A stretch of 64,000 nt of DNA from Lasioglossum baleicum (Eukaryota; Arthropoda; Insecta; Hymenoptera; Halictidae): the NCBI RefSeq assembly GCF_051020765.1, contig NC_134932.1, positions 7,626,001-7,690,000 of the forward strand, written 5' to 3'. Below the pieces are notes generated by a model that was not told where the DNA came from, ran no database searches, and saw only the letters and a program-made list of their open reading frames with translations. How positions within the stretch are numbered: position 1 is the stretch's first letter; each line of letters starts with the position of its first letter. Shown one piece after another: positions 11,032 through 21,431 of the stretch. A program made the translations under genes and the position numbers.

Positions 11032-14000
11032 GTAAGTATTATATTATATTATATTACCATCCATTATTTTATTTAGTGGAGTAATTTCTTTGATAATTAC
11101 AGTCCTTTTCAAACTTTAGAAACGTGTAACTTGCTAGGAACCTATTATAACCTCAAAAGCATGGTTGCTCATCCTTTGTGGATTATTTCCTTATTAGATT
11201 TTACCAGTTTCACATCTATATACAATTAGTATGCTACAGAATGTGAAAAGAAATTTCGTCCGAATATTAATTCGGTCCACTGTACGTCCATCTTTGATAA
11301 TGAGGAATTTTTCAATTTCTATGTCAAAGAACATGTAATGACCGTAATGTCTAGTTTTTTCTCTTCTTATAATTATATTCTCTTTTATAATAATAAGGTT
11401 ATTAAGTTCTTGTGTTGTTAAATAAAGTTACAGGGGGAGGGGCGGTGAAATACCGTACATGTTCTGTCGCGTAAAGAGGGGTGGAAGGATCAGGGTCTGT
11501 TCGTTTTCTTGGCGCGCTAGATTCGCCATACACACCAAGATTTTTCTTAAAAGAACACATTAAAAGCACTTTCTGAATTTTGAACAGCTAGATCGGCGAT
11601 CGACCACACTGTGCGACGCGACGGCCCGTTCAATCGTGTAATAAGTTCTCGAGAGTCGAGGTGACCGTATTTTGGAGACGTGTCCACGTTTGGGAAAACT
11701 AAGACTAACTTCTGCTCGCTAAGTTCGATGAATGGTGGTATATCGTCGAAGAAACGCAGTTATTTCTAATCCGCGGGAAGCGCTCGTACGTTTTCATGGA
11801 ACCCCGGCAACGGCCATTACTAGTCCGTCGCGCCCAACATTATTGCACCGCAGTGAAATGTGTTTATGTTTTGTAGAATTGATAGTTGCGACGTAGGCTA
11901 TGAAGTGTTATAGATCGCGCGGAACGACGTTGGTGCATCGAATGCGCCTTTTGAAATCGAATCACAAAAATTAATCACAATGTTACAATAAAACATTCAA
12001 GGAATCTGAAAATATTACTGCGTTACTTCCGGCTCGTTAAAATTATTGGAGAAAGACATAAATGTCTAATAATAATGGTACCTATGCTAATAATGAATTC
12101 GATAATACATCACGATTGTTTGCGATAACACTTTATCCGTCGTCACCAAAAGATAGACAACATTGACAAGTTCCTAGCCACAGGAATTCGCCAACAATGG
12201 AAGAGAAACACTGCGAACCAAAGGGACGGGAAACGCCGACGAACAAAGATTGCGGTGACAATGAAAAGTGCGCATTGTTTAAAACGTACAATAATCTTCC
12301 GTGAAAAGTTATCCGATTGTATGAAATATTGATTTTATATCGCGGCCGGCCGCGCAGCAGCGTTATCGTCCCGATTGCAGACCATTTTCCTGAATGCGTC
12401 GCGACACTGTTTTAATTCTGATTTATCTCAAAATGAATGGCATCAATGTTCCGAGGAGGAAATTTCATTAACCGATCGAGTAATGCGTCCTCTTCAATAG
12501 TTATCTCGTTATACCTTGTACGCGGTCGCAGCTTTTACGCGTCGATTAAAATCATATGTGTTCCACGTGCTGGGGAATTATTACAATTTTCTACGGTTTG
12601 CGAAATATACGCAATGGAAATCTCGGTAAATTTTAATCATGCGAAATACGGCACGTGAAAACAAGATTAATGTTGTTAATAATGGCGGCACCATTACTTC
12701 GCGCGAATATATCTTGCGCGATGATTCGCCATTTCGACTGGAACAGTCGAAATTCAATTTTCGAATCGGTTTCCCACGTGTGCAAAAATATCTTTCTCAG
12801 TCGCTCTAGAAATATAAAAAATTAACGATATGACAGTTTGTTTAAGTCGCCAATTCATTTCGTTGTAAAGTCTGGCTATGCCATGGAATAATCACGAATC
12901 AACTGCTCATTCCCGAAATAAAAGTTCCACGGGATACGCGAGGACGATAGGTGCAGCACGTAATGCAGCTTAATCCATCAATACCTGTCAGAAATTCTGC
13001 GGACACCCGCCCTGGAGAATTTATCATTGGCTACATAAATCAGATACGAATCGAGAGATACATGGTATTGTCATGTATTGGATTGTAGTTTTTGTTTAAA
13101 AAATTCAGTGTTACCCGAAAACCCGTGTTAACCATCGCAGCCCGAACGAACCAATAATCACCTTGGGAAACGATGAAGACAAACACGGGAAGATTGAAAT
13201 TGTAAATTTCGAGAAAAATTTCCATTCACCAAACGAAAACTGTTCTTTCAGTAGACGTTTTCCCAAGTGAGATTAAAATCCATGGTTCGTGGCATCGGAA
13301 TTCACCCTTCTACTTTGCGTCTGCCCAATGCTCCAGTTATTCTACTGAAATTTCAGAATTACTAAAACGTTCATCAATTTTCTAGGTATTCTTGGATTCC
13401 ACAATTTCTGTGAATCGCATATTAATGCAAAATGGTTTGTAAGTTTATACGAAATGAAATAGACAAGACTTGCGTGTTAAATTAAAAAAAATGTGACGTA
13501 ACTGCGACGCATCCAGTGTATGATAAGCTGGTAATGCTTTCGCCGTAGTTTTCATGTAGAATTTCGTTGGTGGTTTATTTTGTTGGTGTTCGCGAATTCT
13601 GAGAATTGCAAACAATACGTTCGCCGATGTACGGACCGTGTTTTCGCAGGGGTCGGCGACGCGAACCGGCTTGGACGTGCTTCTCAGTGTGGAAACGCGT
13701 TAGAAATACGTCTGCAAATGAGATTCTGGCTGGCGATGAGCTTTTTTTGCCGGAGGTGCGCTACCTTCTCCCTCTTTAAAGTTTCATGCCTCGTGGGAAT
13801 AGCGTCGTAGCACCGCCACTACGGTTAAGCGATGCAGATCACAGTGAGGCGAAGGGCGAAACCGCAATCTTGATCCGTCGGAATCCTTCGTTTCTGTCGC
13901 TCTTCTCCTGCACTTAAGCTCCAATGAATTATTACGGCCTGCCATTTACGCTATTCACTTACACTGCCACATTATTTTCGTAGATAGCCGCACACCGTCC

Positions 14001-14175
14001 AACACTGTGTACCAAGCTTTACGATTTCACGATCACACACGTAACTGGTACACACTCTAACCAACGAACTACCCTTTGCCAGCCAAAATCTTCGAGATTT
14101 ATTTACCAACTCTGACCGAGAAGATGCGGCGAACCTTCATCATCCACGTCACTCTAGATGTCGTAGGATTATTAG
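11032..14175. other. Non-coding stretch
   Basis: No supported gene. A short ATATT repeat lies at 11037-11056 and a CpG-rich block at about 11450-12400. Frames of 60-76 codons at 12437, 13040 and 13580 have no recognisable features. No transposon ends were seen. Confidence 0.5.
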
Positions 14176-15005
14176 CAGACTGCGGATCTTTATGCATAAC
14201 AGACATTTTGTTTAATCGCAAGGGACCGAGTAACAGCTTGTTTATTTTTACAACTCGACTATAATGTATTGGCACTCTGAAACTCTTTCAGTCTGTTTAG
14301 TAGTTCTTATTACACATGGATCTTTATGTTTGACAGACATTTTGTTTAACTGCAAGGCACTGGGATCGAGCAACAGCCTGTTTATTTTTATAACTCGACT
14401 ATAATGTATTGGCACTCTGAAACTCTTTCAATCTGTTTAGTAGTTCTTATTACACCTGGGTCTTTATGTTTAACAGACGTTTTGTTTAATTGCAAGGCCA
14501 AGTAACAGCTTGTTTATTTTTATAACTCGACTATAATGTATTGGCACTCTGAAACTCTTTCAATCTGTTTAGTAGTTCTTATTACACCTGAGTCTTTATG
14601 TTTAACAGACATTTTGTTTAATTGCAAGGCACTGGGATCGAGCAACAGCCTGTTTATTTTTATAACTCGACTATAATGTATTGGCACTCTGAAACTCTTT
14701 CAATCTGTTTAGTACTTCTTATTACACCTGGGTTTTTATGTTTAACAGACATTTTGTTTAATTGCAAGGCACTGGGACCGAGCAACAACTTGTTTATTTT
14801 TATAACCCGTCTATAATGTGTTGGCACTCTGAAACTCTTTCAATCTGTTTAGTAGTTCTTATTACACCTGGGTCTTTATGTTTAACAGACATTTTGTTTA
14901 ATCGCAAGGGACCGAGTAACAGCCTGTTTATTTTTATAACTCGACTATAATGTATTGGCACTCTGAAACTCTTTCAATCTGTTTACTAGCTCTTATTACA
15001 CCTAG
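14176..15005. repeat. Satellite-like tandem array, six units of 132-140 bp
   Basis: The block GGCACTCTGAAACTCTTTC recurs at 14271, 14411, 14543, 14683, 14823 and 14957, giving spacings of 140, 132, 140, 140 and 134. Length differences come from presence or absence of about 8 bases (ACTGGGAT) after GCAAGG. The array begins with CAGACTGCGGATCTTTATGCA, the left end of MITE-B, and later units keep a worn form of it (CTGGGTCTTTATG). The array therefore appears to have grown from a MITE-B copy. The 62-64 codon frames inside are repeats of one another, not genes. Confidence 0.92.
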
Positions 15006-15442
15006 TGGCTGCTCTTTACGTTACTGGACTCAAAATTTGTGCCTTTCTCCTACGAATTATGACGTATTTGGTATGTAATCAAGTGGGTTGTACCCGGCGC
15101 GGATGCAGATCGAAGTTTCAAACCTCTAGGATCAATAGTTGAGAAGATATGATCGCTTAAAGTTGAGCATATTTTCAGTTTCTTGACAGGTAAGGGTAAA
15201 AGGTGAAGGGATAGTGACGGTAACACGCCGCTTACTGAGTTCGTTAGGATTAGGTCGTTTACCTGTCAAAAACACTGCAGATTGCTCAACTTTAAACAAG
15301 CATAACTCCTAAACCATTGATCCTAGAGGATCGAAACTTCGATCTGCATCCGCGCCGGGTACAAATCTACTGGATTGCATACCATCGTAATTCGTAGGAG
15401 AAAGGTACTAATGTTGAGTCCGGTAAAGTAAAGTTTACTCCA
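15006..15442. mobile_element. Inverted-repeat MITE (437 bp), unassigned family
   Basis: Long arms are reverse complements: CTTTCTCCTACGAATTA on the left mirrors TAATTCGTAGGAGAAAG on the right, and GTACCCGGCGCGGATGCAG mirrors CTGCATCCGCGCCGGGTAC. The ends read TGGCTGCTCTTTAC and the complement of TGGAGTAAACTTTAC. A 5-bp duplication, CCTAG, flanks it (15001-15005 and 15443-15447). It is inserted at the end of the tandem array. No coding capacity. The 5-bp duplication is short enough that the superfamily is left open. Confidence 0.8.
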
Positions 15443-15447
15443 CCTAG

Positions 15448-15483
15448 TTATTTTGTTCAGAAATGTATAAAACCCGCAGGCTA
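15448..15483. mobile_element. MITE-B right-end fragment
   Basis: Ends GTATAAAACCCGCAGGCTA, a diverged MITE-B right terminus. It may be the partner of the left terminus at 14176. The bases outside it (ACTAAACC) do not match those left of 14176 (ATTATTAG), so an intact target duplication is lacking. Confidence 0.6.
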
Positions 15484-16279
15484 ACTAAACCCAAATTAAT
15501 TTTATGCATGCTGGAATTTTTTCGTATTCTCGAACGGAGCTGTTGGTTTTACACATTCGAAAAATGTAAGAGAATTGCTAATGTACCTGTTTTCCTACCC
15601 TCAGAAACGTTTAAAAGATGTATCTCTGAACCGAGAACCACGCAGGGTTAATATCAAACCAGTTGAACAGAATCTGCGACGGGAAAGTAACGAACACTAA
15701 AGAATTCTCTGTAATCGTCCGATGGAATTTTAAATCGATGGTAAGTAATGAGGAAACCGGATTAAAATTCAGGGAAAGTAACGAAGAATCCTGCGTCGCG
15801 TTTTTTCGATTGCAGTTTCGCGCGCGGGGTGACGCACACCGTATCGAGATTAAACTTTAAGGTATCACGTGAAACCATACCTTTCCCGTGGGAGTCGCTC
15901 GTAACTCTCCCGTATCGGATCGGTGTCTGCGACGAGGCCGTGAAACCAGGGTAATATCCATTTCGAGGTGCGGCACGTCGAAGATTGATCTCTTTCTCTC
16001 TGCCTGCTTGCTCGCTGATCTGGAAGAAACTAGTATCTTAAGTAGTAACAGAATCTTCCTCTTGTAACTGTACTTTTCATTACCAATCTGTTAACCTTAC
16101 ATTCCCGACCCACTTTCTCGTTTCCACGTTCGATATCCGCTCTCAAAATCGTCGACAGTGAGCTAATCGATTGATCACGAGGACAAACGACGCACAGTGG
16201 GGTAGCGGCCCCAAAAACCTGACGGAAACTCGAAATATGAAAATTCAAGTGTTCATGATTGTCCGTCAGTAAATTATAG
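15484..16279. other. Non-coding stretch
   Basis: No supported gene. A TTAA-bounded sequence ending ACGCAGGGTTAA (15643-15654) resembles a lone piggyBac-type end. An acceptor-like site ending at 15815 is followed by a 46-base open stretch with a weak donor. Neither is strong enough to call. Confidence 0.4.
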
Positions 16280-16526
16280 TTAACACTTTACCTACCGGAA
16301 GCCTATTAATAGGGTTTTCAATAATTGTGCTGTACCAGAAGGAAGCGTAGAAATTTTCTTTTACATTGCAATCTTAAATGAAACTATTAGATGACGTTAT
16401 TGAGGGTGACTTGTTAGTTCACATTGAAAATTGCTGTTGTCATTGAAGGTTCCATTAAAAAGTGTTTAGCCTTGTACCATAGATTTTTCAAAATTATGCG
16501 ATAATCATCGGTCGGTAGTGTGTTAA
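16280..16526. mobile_element. Old piggyBac-like MITE (247 bp)
   Basis: Bounded by TTAA at both ends. The left end TTAACACTTTACCTACCGG mirrors the right end's complement TTAACACACTACCGACCG. The block GTGCTGTACCAGAAGG near the left and its mirrored CTTGTACCATAG near the right continue the match. Divergence between arms is high, so the copy is old. Confidence 0.6.
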
Positions 16527-16960
16527 GAATATGCTCTTGTTAAATTAGTCATTGCTATTGAGTTTAGTTATGGACTGAAATATAGATGTTTTAATGAGTA
16601 TATTTTTTTAAAGCACGCGACAACATTTACCAACCAAATTAATACGGCTTGTTCCAGTGGTAACTGAAAGATTACATATCGTGGTATTTAGAAAATATTA
16701 CCTTGGAAAAATTAGTTAAGCTCCCAATGCGTTCACAATCTTTTTGCACAATCTCGAGAATTTATCTGACTGTAATGCTAAAAAAGAAAAAGTTTCAACT
16801 TCTTTGCACTTTTTGGGAATTTCTATTTTTTTATGTGCGGTGTGTACCATTGCGATGCGGCGCGTGTTTCCTGATGAAATCTAATATTTATATAATCTGA
16901 AGAAAAATTGTTTCGAACAAAAAGAGAGAGAGAGAGAGTTGAACATCATTTAAACATCTA
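16527..16960. other. Non-coding spacer with GA microsatellite
   Basis: AT-rich spacer with a short GA dinucleotide run at 16923-16938, directly upstream of a tiny mariner-type MITE. A 65-codon frame at 16703 is unremarkable. Confidence 0.5.
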
Positions 16961-17041
16961 TTAGGTTAGAAAGAAAGTTCTTGCGGTTTTTATTATAAAG
17001 TCAAAATTACAAAAACCGTAAGAACTTTCTTTCCGACCTAA
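16961..17041. mobile_element. Miniature mariner-type element (81 bp)
   Basis: Almost only two inverted repeats back to back. The left arm begins TTAGGTTAGAAAGAAAGTTC and the right arm is its near-exact complement, ending in CCTAA; TA flanks both sides. TTAGGTN-AAAG-AAGTTC ends are typical of insect mariner elements. There is no coding capacity; it is one of the smallest mobile units in the window. Confidence 0.85.
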
Positions 17042-18646
17042 TACAAACTTCTACATATAAAATTTCGAAAAAACTGTTTTTTCCGACAGAAAATAAAGAC
17101 TATATTGATGTTTTGAAATATGAAAATGCATTTTTGGCTTCATAATATTATAGCTGATGTTAAGACGAATTCAATGAGCTACTATATTATGACTTTGAGC
17201 CTATAAATAACGCACAAATAGTTTTTACAACTTTTCGGGCCAAACGCCCCACTGTGCGACGTATTGAATGAAAAGATAAGTTCGAAGAATATTTTTCGCC
17301 GCGGTGGTTCGATCGATCGCGGCCACGAATAATTTAAAACGAGAAAGCTAATGGAAAGTTTCATTAGCGAAGCGAGGATCTATTTTAGAGCGAGGTTTGC
17401 AACAGATCGGAAAATTGACTATCGATTCTGAAGCACCGGTGCTCGTCGGCCGAGGTTCGACTGCGAATTGTTTTAAAAGCTGCACATAAAATACCGGTCG
17501 TAGTGTGCGCCTATGTGTCGACCAGCGATTTCTACGGTGTGTAAACGCGTTAAGTAGTCGCGCGTAATCCAAAGACTTTGCCGCTCGCGCGAGATGCCGT
17601 TGAATAATTAAAATCTTACGCGTCGGGACATTAGCAAATTGATTTCGGCGAGCGCTATAGCGAAGCGGTATTGTCCCAGCCGGACGGTGAATTTTTATTT
17701 CGAATTTTACGGATAAATCGCTGAAGGGGTTACTGAAAATTGTTCGTTTCAACTGATCGATCGATCGCATCCCGTTCCTCGGATATGTTTGGATTACACG
17801 TGACAAATGTTTATAAAACGATCAGCCGGGGAACGGACGATCTGATAAATCTGTAAATAAATATTCGGACTCGCTGCCATCGCGATGACGATGGACGTAC
17901 TTTGAAATGTTTTTCTCTGGATGATCACTAATATCCTGAAATATTCGAAATATTCGTCTATCTCGTACGGCATACTTGGCAATTATTTACGATTCTGTAT
18001 TTTATGATGCAAAAATTCACCGTATCGTTGTTGTACCAATAACAATATTACATTCTACACAGAGAAAACATTATACAATATTTAACGCTGTGCTCAAACA
18101 CTCTGCTTTAAATATGTTCGCCGGATATCCGGAACCGGTGCCATTTATTTTTCTGTAGAACAAACAGAGGCAACAGGAACCGCATAACCGGGGAAAAAGT
18201 CGAGTGAAACGTAGATTACCACGTGGCTAGTATTTCTGTTTGCAGAGTTGCAATCTCATCCGCGAAATTTTGTCGGCAAACTGAACTCGTGCAACGATCG
18301 CGTGAACGCTCTTACATCACTTACCCCGAATCGCGATATTTAACGACCGCCTACTCGATATACTTAGTTAGTTTCCAGTTTACCCTACGCTCACAGCTTG
18401 TGTACGTATTTTATGTACGTTTTGGCGAAATGTTTGTGACTAGGCTAGCCGACTATAGTATTACGTCGAGAAAAATACACAGCGTGGTGTGTGTTCACTT
18501 AGCCTTTTAAATATTCCCGTTACGTGGAATGATAAGATCTCCGTAAACAAAGCAACGGATACGCACGGTGTTCCTAACGCGGTCGTGTTCTTAACACCTG
18601 AGCATGTGTGAAAGGTTCTGGATACAGAAAAGTGGGTATTTCATTT
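17042..18646. other. Non-coding stretch
   Basis: No supported gene. A 152-codon minus-strand frame at 17348-17806 lies in CpG-rich DNA and shows no domain. A good acceptor (TATTTCTGTTTGCAG) near 18242 is followed by an open frame to 18510 that has no donor and no recognisable sequence. Confidence 0.45.
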
Positions 18647-19467
18647 TTAACTTTTCGCACTCGAATGGAGCTTCCAAGGCGCCACTAAGAATTGCTGTAC
18701 CAGAGTTGGGCATTAATCAATTAAAATTTTAACCAAGATTGATTGATTAATGTGTACGATTAAAAAAGGTAATCATTGAAAAATGGCCGATTGATTCAAT
18801 CGATTGATGAAGTTAATCGATTAGAGACTGATTTATTTAATTGTTGAAGTTAATCACCACACGGTCTATCCATAAATTGTATAATAAGGAGGGAGAGAAA
18901 GAGAAACAGAGAACGGAGATGGAGAATTGACAGAAATATATCTCAACAAAAACTCAGTTAACTTTTTCTTCAGTATGCATAAATGCATACAGTTCTGATT
19001 CCGTATTTCATTTCGAAATTTCAGCAGTTAATCATTAATCAATTATCCGGTTGACGATTACAATTGAAAAGAATGTAATCGTCAATCGCAATTATTTAAC
19101 GACTAAAGTAGAAATTTAACCGTTATGCCCAATTAACGATTAATAAGTATTTAATCGTTAACCGCAATTTTAACGACTAAAGTAGGAGTTTAATTGTTAA
19201 TTGCGATAACGATTGAAGTAGAAATTTATTCGTCAATCGTCGATTAAATTTTTGCCCATCTCTGGGCTGTACCATTATTCATAATATTGTTTACATTATT
19301 AAATATGTCAGTATCTAATCGATTACTAAACTTATATGTATTGCATAAGGTATTATACAAATTTTATATCCTTGAAATTACAAAAAAATCATATGGAATG
19401 GAAATATTCTAGGTCGGAATAAATGTTTCATTTTCGAGTTAAAATATCTCCGAGCGCAATGGGTTAA
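18647..19467. mobile_element. piggyBac-like MITE, copy 2, carrying a hAT insertion
   Basis: TTAA on both ends. The left end reads TTAACTTTTCGCACTCG, then GGCGCCAC and GCTGTACC; the right end reads GTTAAAATATCTCCGAGCG, then CAATGGGTTAA. Without the internal hAT MITE (18701-19264) the element is about 250 bp. The same internal block occurs at 6260. End sequences of this kind are known from piggyBac-derived repeats in Hymenoptera. No transposase is present. Confidence 0.8.
18701..19264. mobile_element. hAT-type MITE, family A, copy 1 (564 bp)
   Basis: Starts CAGAGTTGGGCATTAATC and ends with the complement of CAGAGATGGGCAAAAAT. An 8-bp duplication matches at 7 of 8 positions (TGCTGTAC left, GGCTGTAC right). 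The interior is rich in degenerate AATCGATTA blocks. It is nested in a piggyBac-like element. A short insertion-like GAGA-rich piece at about 18890-18925 is absent from copy 2. Confidence 0.88.
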
Positions 19468-19642
19468 ATGAGGTGCTTTAACATAGACAAAACCGATTTA
19501 TATCTAAACATGGAAGCAATGTTTATATCTAAACATGAGAGGAAAATTACTTACAATTAGTGTATCTCAAGCAGCCAAAATCTCAGCTTCGCCTGATTAA
19601 CCGTCATATTTAAATACCTTTTCTAATCGATATATTAATAAA

Positions 19643-20012
19643 TAGACTGCGAACGTTCATGCAATTTTCAAATTTTGTAGACAAATGTTAAGTAAGTGGG
19701 ACCAATTAAAATGCTATTTTAATTGGTAATGGCATTCGTGGATTCAAAATAAATAAAAATCGTACTAAATTCTGTCCAATTTAATACTCCAGCATTTTTT
19801 GACAATTTTTTGTAGGCTATTCTTGGAACGGTCGCAGAGTACGCGACGGACGAGTGTTTTGTTCACGTTTCGGCGTTACCGGCGTTACGATGTTGAAAAC
19901 AAACATCAGTTGAATAAATAACGTTGTAAAAGCAAAACGTCTCGCCTTTATTCTCCCTATACATTGTTGACTATATTTTGTATGCCATAAATGCATAGAA
20001 ACCCGCAGTCTA
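19643..20012. mobile_element. hAT-type MITE, family B, copy 3 (370 bp)
   Basis: Begins TAGACTGCGAACGTTCATGCA and ends TGCATAGAAACCCGCAGTCTA. A perfect 8-bp duplication, TTAATAAA, flanks it (19635-19642 and 20013-20020). It is about 170 bp longer than the other copies because of an insertion that looks like a solo LTR at about 19811-19963. Confidence 0.9.
19811..19963. mobile_element. Possible solo LTR inside MITE-B
   Basis: About 153 bp absent from the other MITE-B copies. It starts TGTAGG and ends TACA, and carries GTTGAATAAATAACG followed by a CTCGCCTTTATTCTCC tract, an arrangement typical of the polyadenylation part of insect retrotransposon LTRs. The direct duplication is poor (TTTTT versus TTGTT). 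It could also be another kind of insertion. Confidence 0.35.
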
Positions 20013-20020
20013 TTAATAAA

Positions 20021-21206
20021 TATTCACAATTTCGGAAATCCCCTAAACCCCTTTCTATTACAAAATCCCCAAACTTCACGAAGAACTGCAGCTCGTGGCC
20101 TGAAGAAACAACGTATGGGTTGAGGGGTTAAAAATCTGAATGCGGACTAGAAAGGCACTGTGTATGAAGAAACCTTCGCGGCCGACCGTGTCTCAAAGGA
20201 GGATCGAGAAAAAGGTCGACGTCTTCGCGTGCAATGGTGAATGGGCGGCATAAAGACGTCAACTAAAAAGTTCTTTATCGTGCCGGGGAGGGAACGATCG
20301 TTCCGGCTATCTGATTTTCTGAGTACGTTTTAATAATACGGACAGTTGGTTGACTAATTCCCCCGAGATTGACTGCAACGATGACATGGGGGAAACGTGG
20401 TGAGCCATGGAAGAGATACGAACTCGACGTTGGACGGTCAAAGCCGCGTCGGAAAGAAAGTAATAATCGTTATGCAAAGCTGTAGTCTGTTCGAGATAAC
20501 TGGGTTGGGGGCCCACTTAAAAAAAAAAAGAAGAGGCTCTCTAACCTCCGACACTCCGGTCCGGGTACCTCTGCTTGGTGTCTTACATTTTATAATTCGA
20601 GGGAGAGAGAAAAAAAGATGGAGGAAACGAGTAGCGAGTTACAGTGGAGCACGATAAGCCCGAGGTATGAAACTAAGAAAGAGGGCCACACGGAGGGCGC
20701 TATCAACCGGGGGTAGTTACTCCATTTTCTCTAAGCACCAATCAGGTACGCGTTATCAGCTCTTATGTTTATAACGTATACGGCACTTGGCCTATGAAAC
20801 CGTACCGGGAAGAAGGAATAGCTTGACGCCGTGATATCGGGCACGATAATTCGTTAGCGGAATCGCCGTTTTATGAAATTTCGCGAGGTCCCCGGTAAAT
20901 GCTAATTTAGTAATATTCGATGTGTGTAAAAGCTTTTAATGCGCCGCTACCGGTTCTATCACGCGCGAACCGGATCAAGTTATTTTTCCCTGAACGGATC
21001 AGGGAATAATGTGATTTTACATTATATCGGGATATCATATTTTCGGTGGAAATATGCTTTCTTTATACCTTCGATTGTAATTGTGTGTGCGCTCTGATGG
21101 ATAAGGATCTGTCAATGGCACCGACTCTGCAATGCTATTCGATTGTACATATGAACGTAAAAAATATTGACGAGTGACGCGCGAGAGAAATATTGGACGT
21201 AATATA
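20021..21206. other. Non-coding stretch
   Basis: No supported gene. It contains a short poly-A stretch (about 20518-20530) and purine-rich sequence to about 20690. Overlapping 69- and 86-codon frames on opposite strands (20307-20657) are unremarkable. Confidence 0.5.
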
Positions 21207-21431
21207 TTAGGTGTGCAAATAAGTTCTTTGCCCTTTTTTCCAAATTCAAGACTTTATTACATAAAAATATATATATATATATATATAAAAACTTTTGAAA
21301 GACCACGCTTTACTCTTCTTAAAACTAAAAGAACGCTCTTTCAGATGGCACCAAAATCGGGAAGTAATTCGAACTCAGGCAGAAATTATGATCGTAGAAA
21401 AAAAGGGGAAGGAACTTATTTGCACACCTAA
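21207..21431. mobile_element. Mariner-type MITE (225 bp)
   Basis: Left end TTAGGTGTGCAAATAAGTTC mirrors right end GAACTTATTTGCACACCTAA exactly; TA flanks both sides. The subterminal parts also pair (CCTTTTTTCC with the AAAAAAGGGG side). A TA microsatellite (21267-21287) lies inside. The perfect ends suggest a young copy. An 85-codon frame crossing it is not a transposase. Confidence 0.9.

Noticed and set aside
14622..14950. Near-identical 62-64 codon frames
   Set aside because: They are the same frame in successive units of the tandem array.
21207..21431. 85-codon frame inside the mariner MITE as a transposase
   Set aside because: No mariner transposase motif; the element is only 225 bp.
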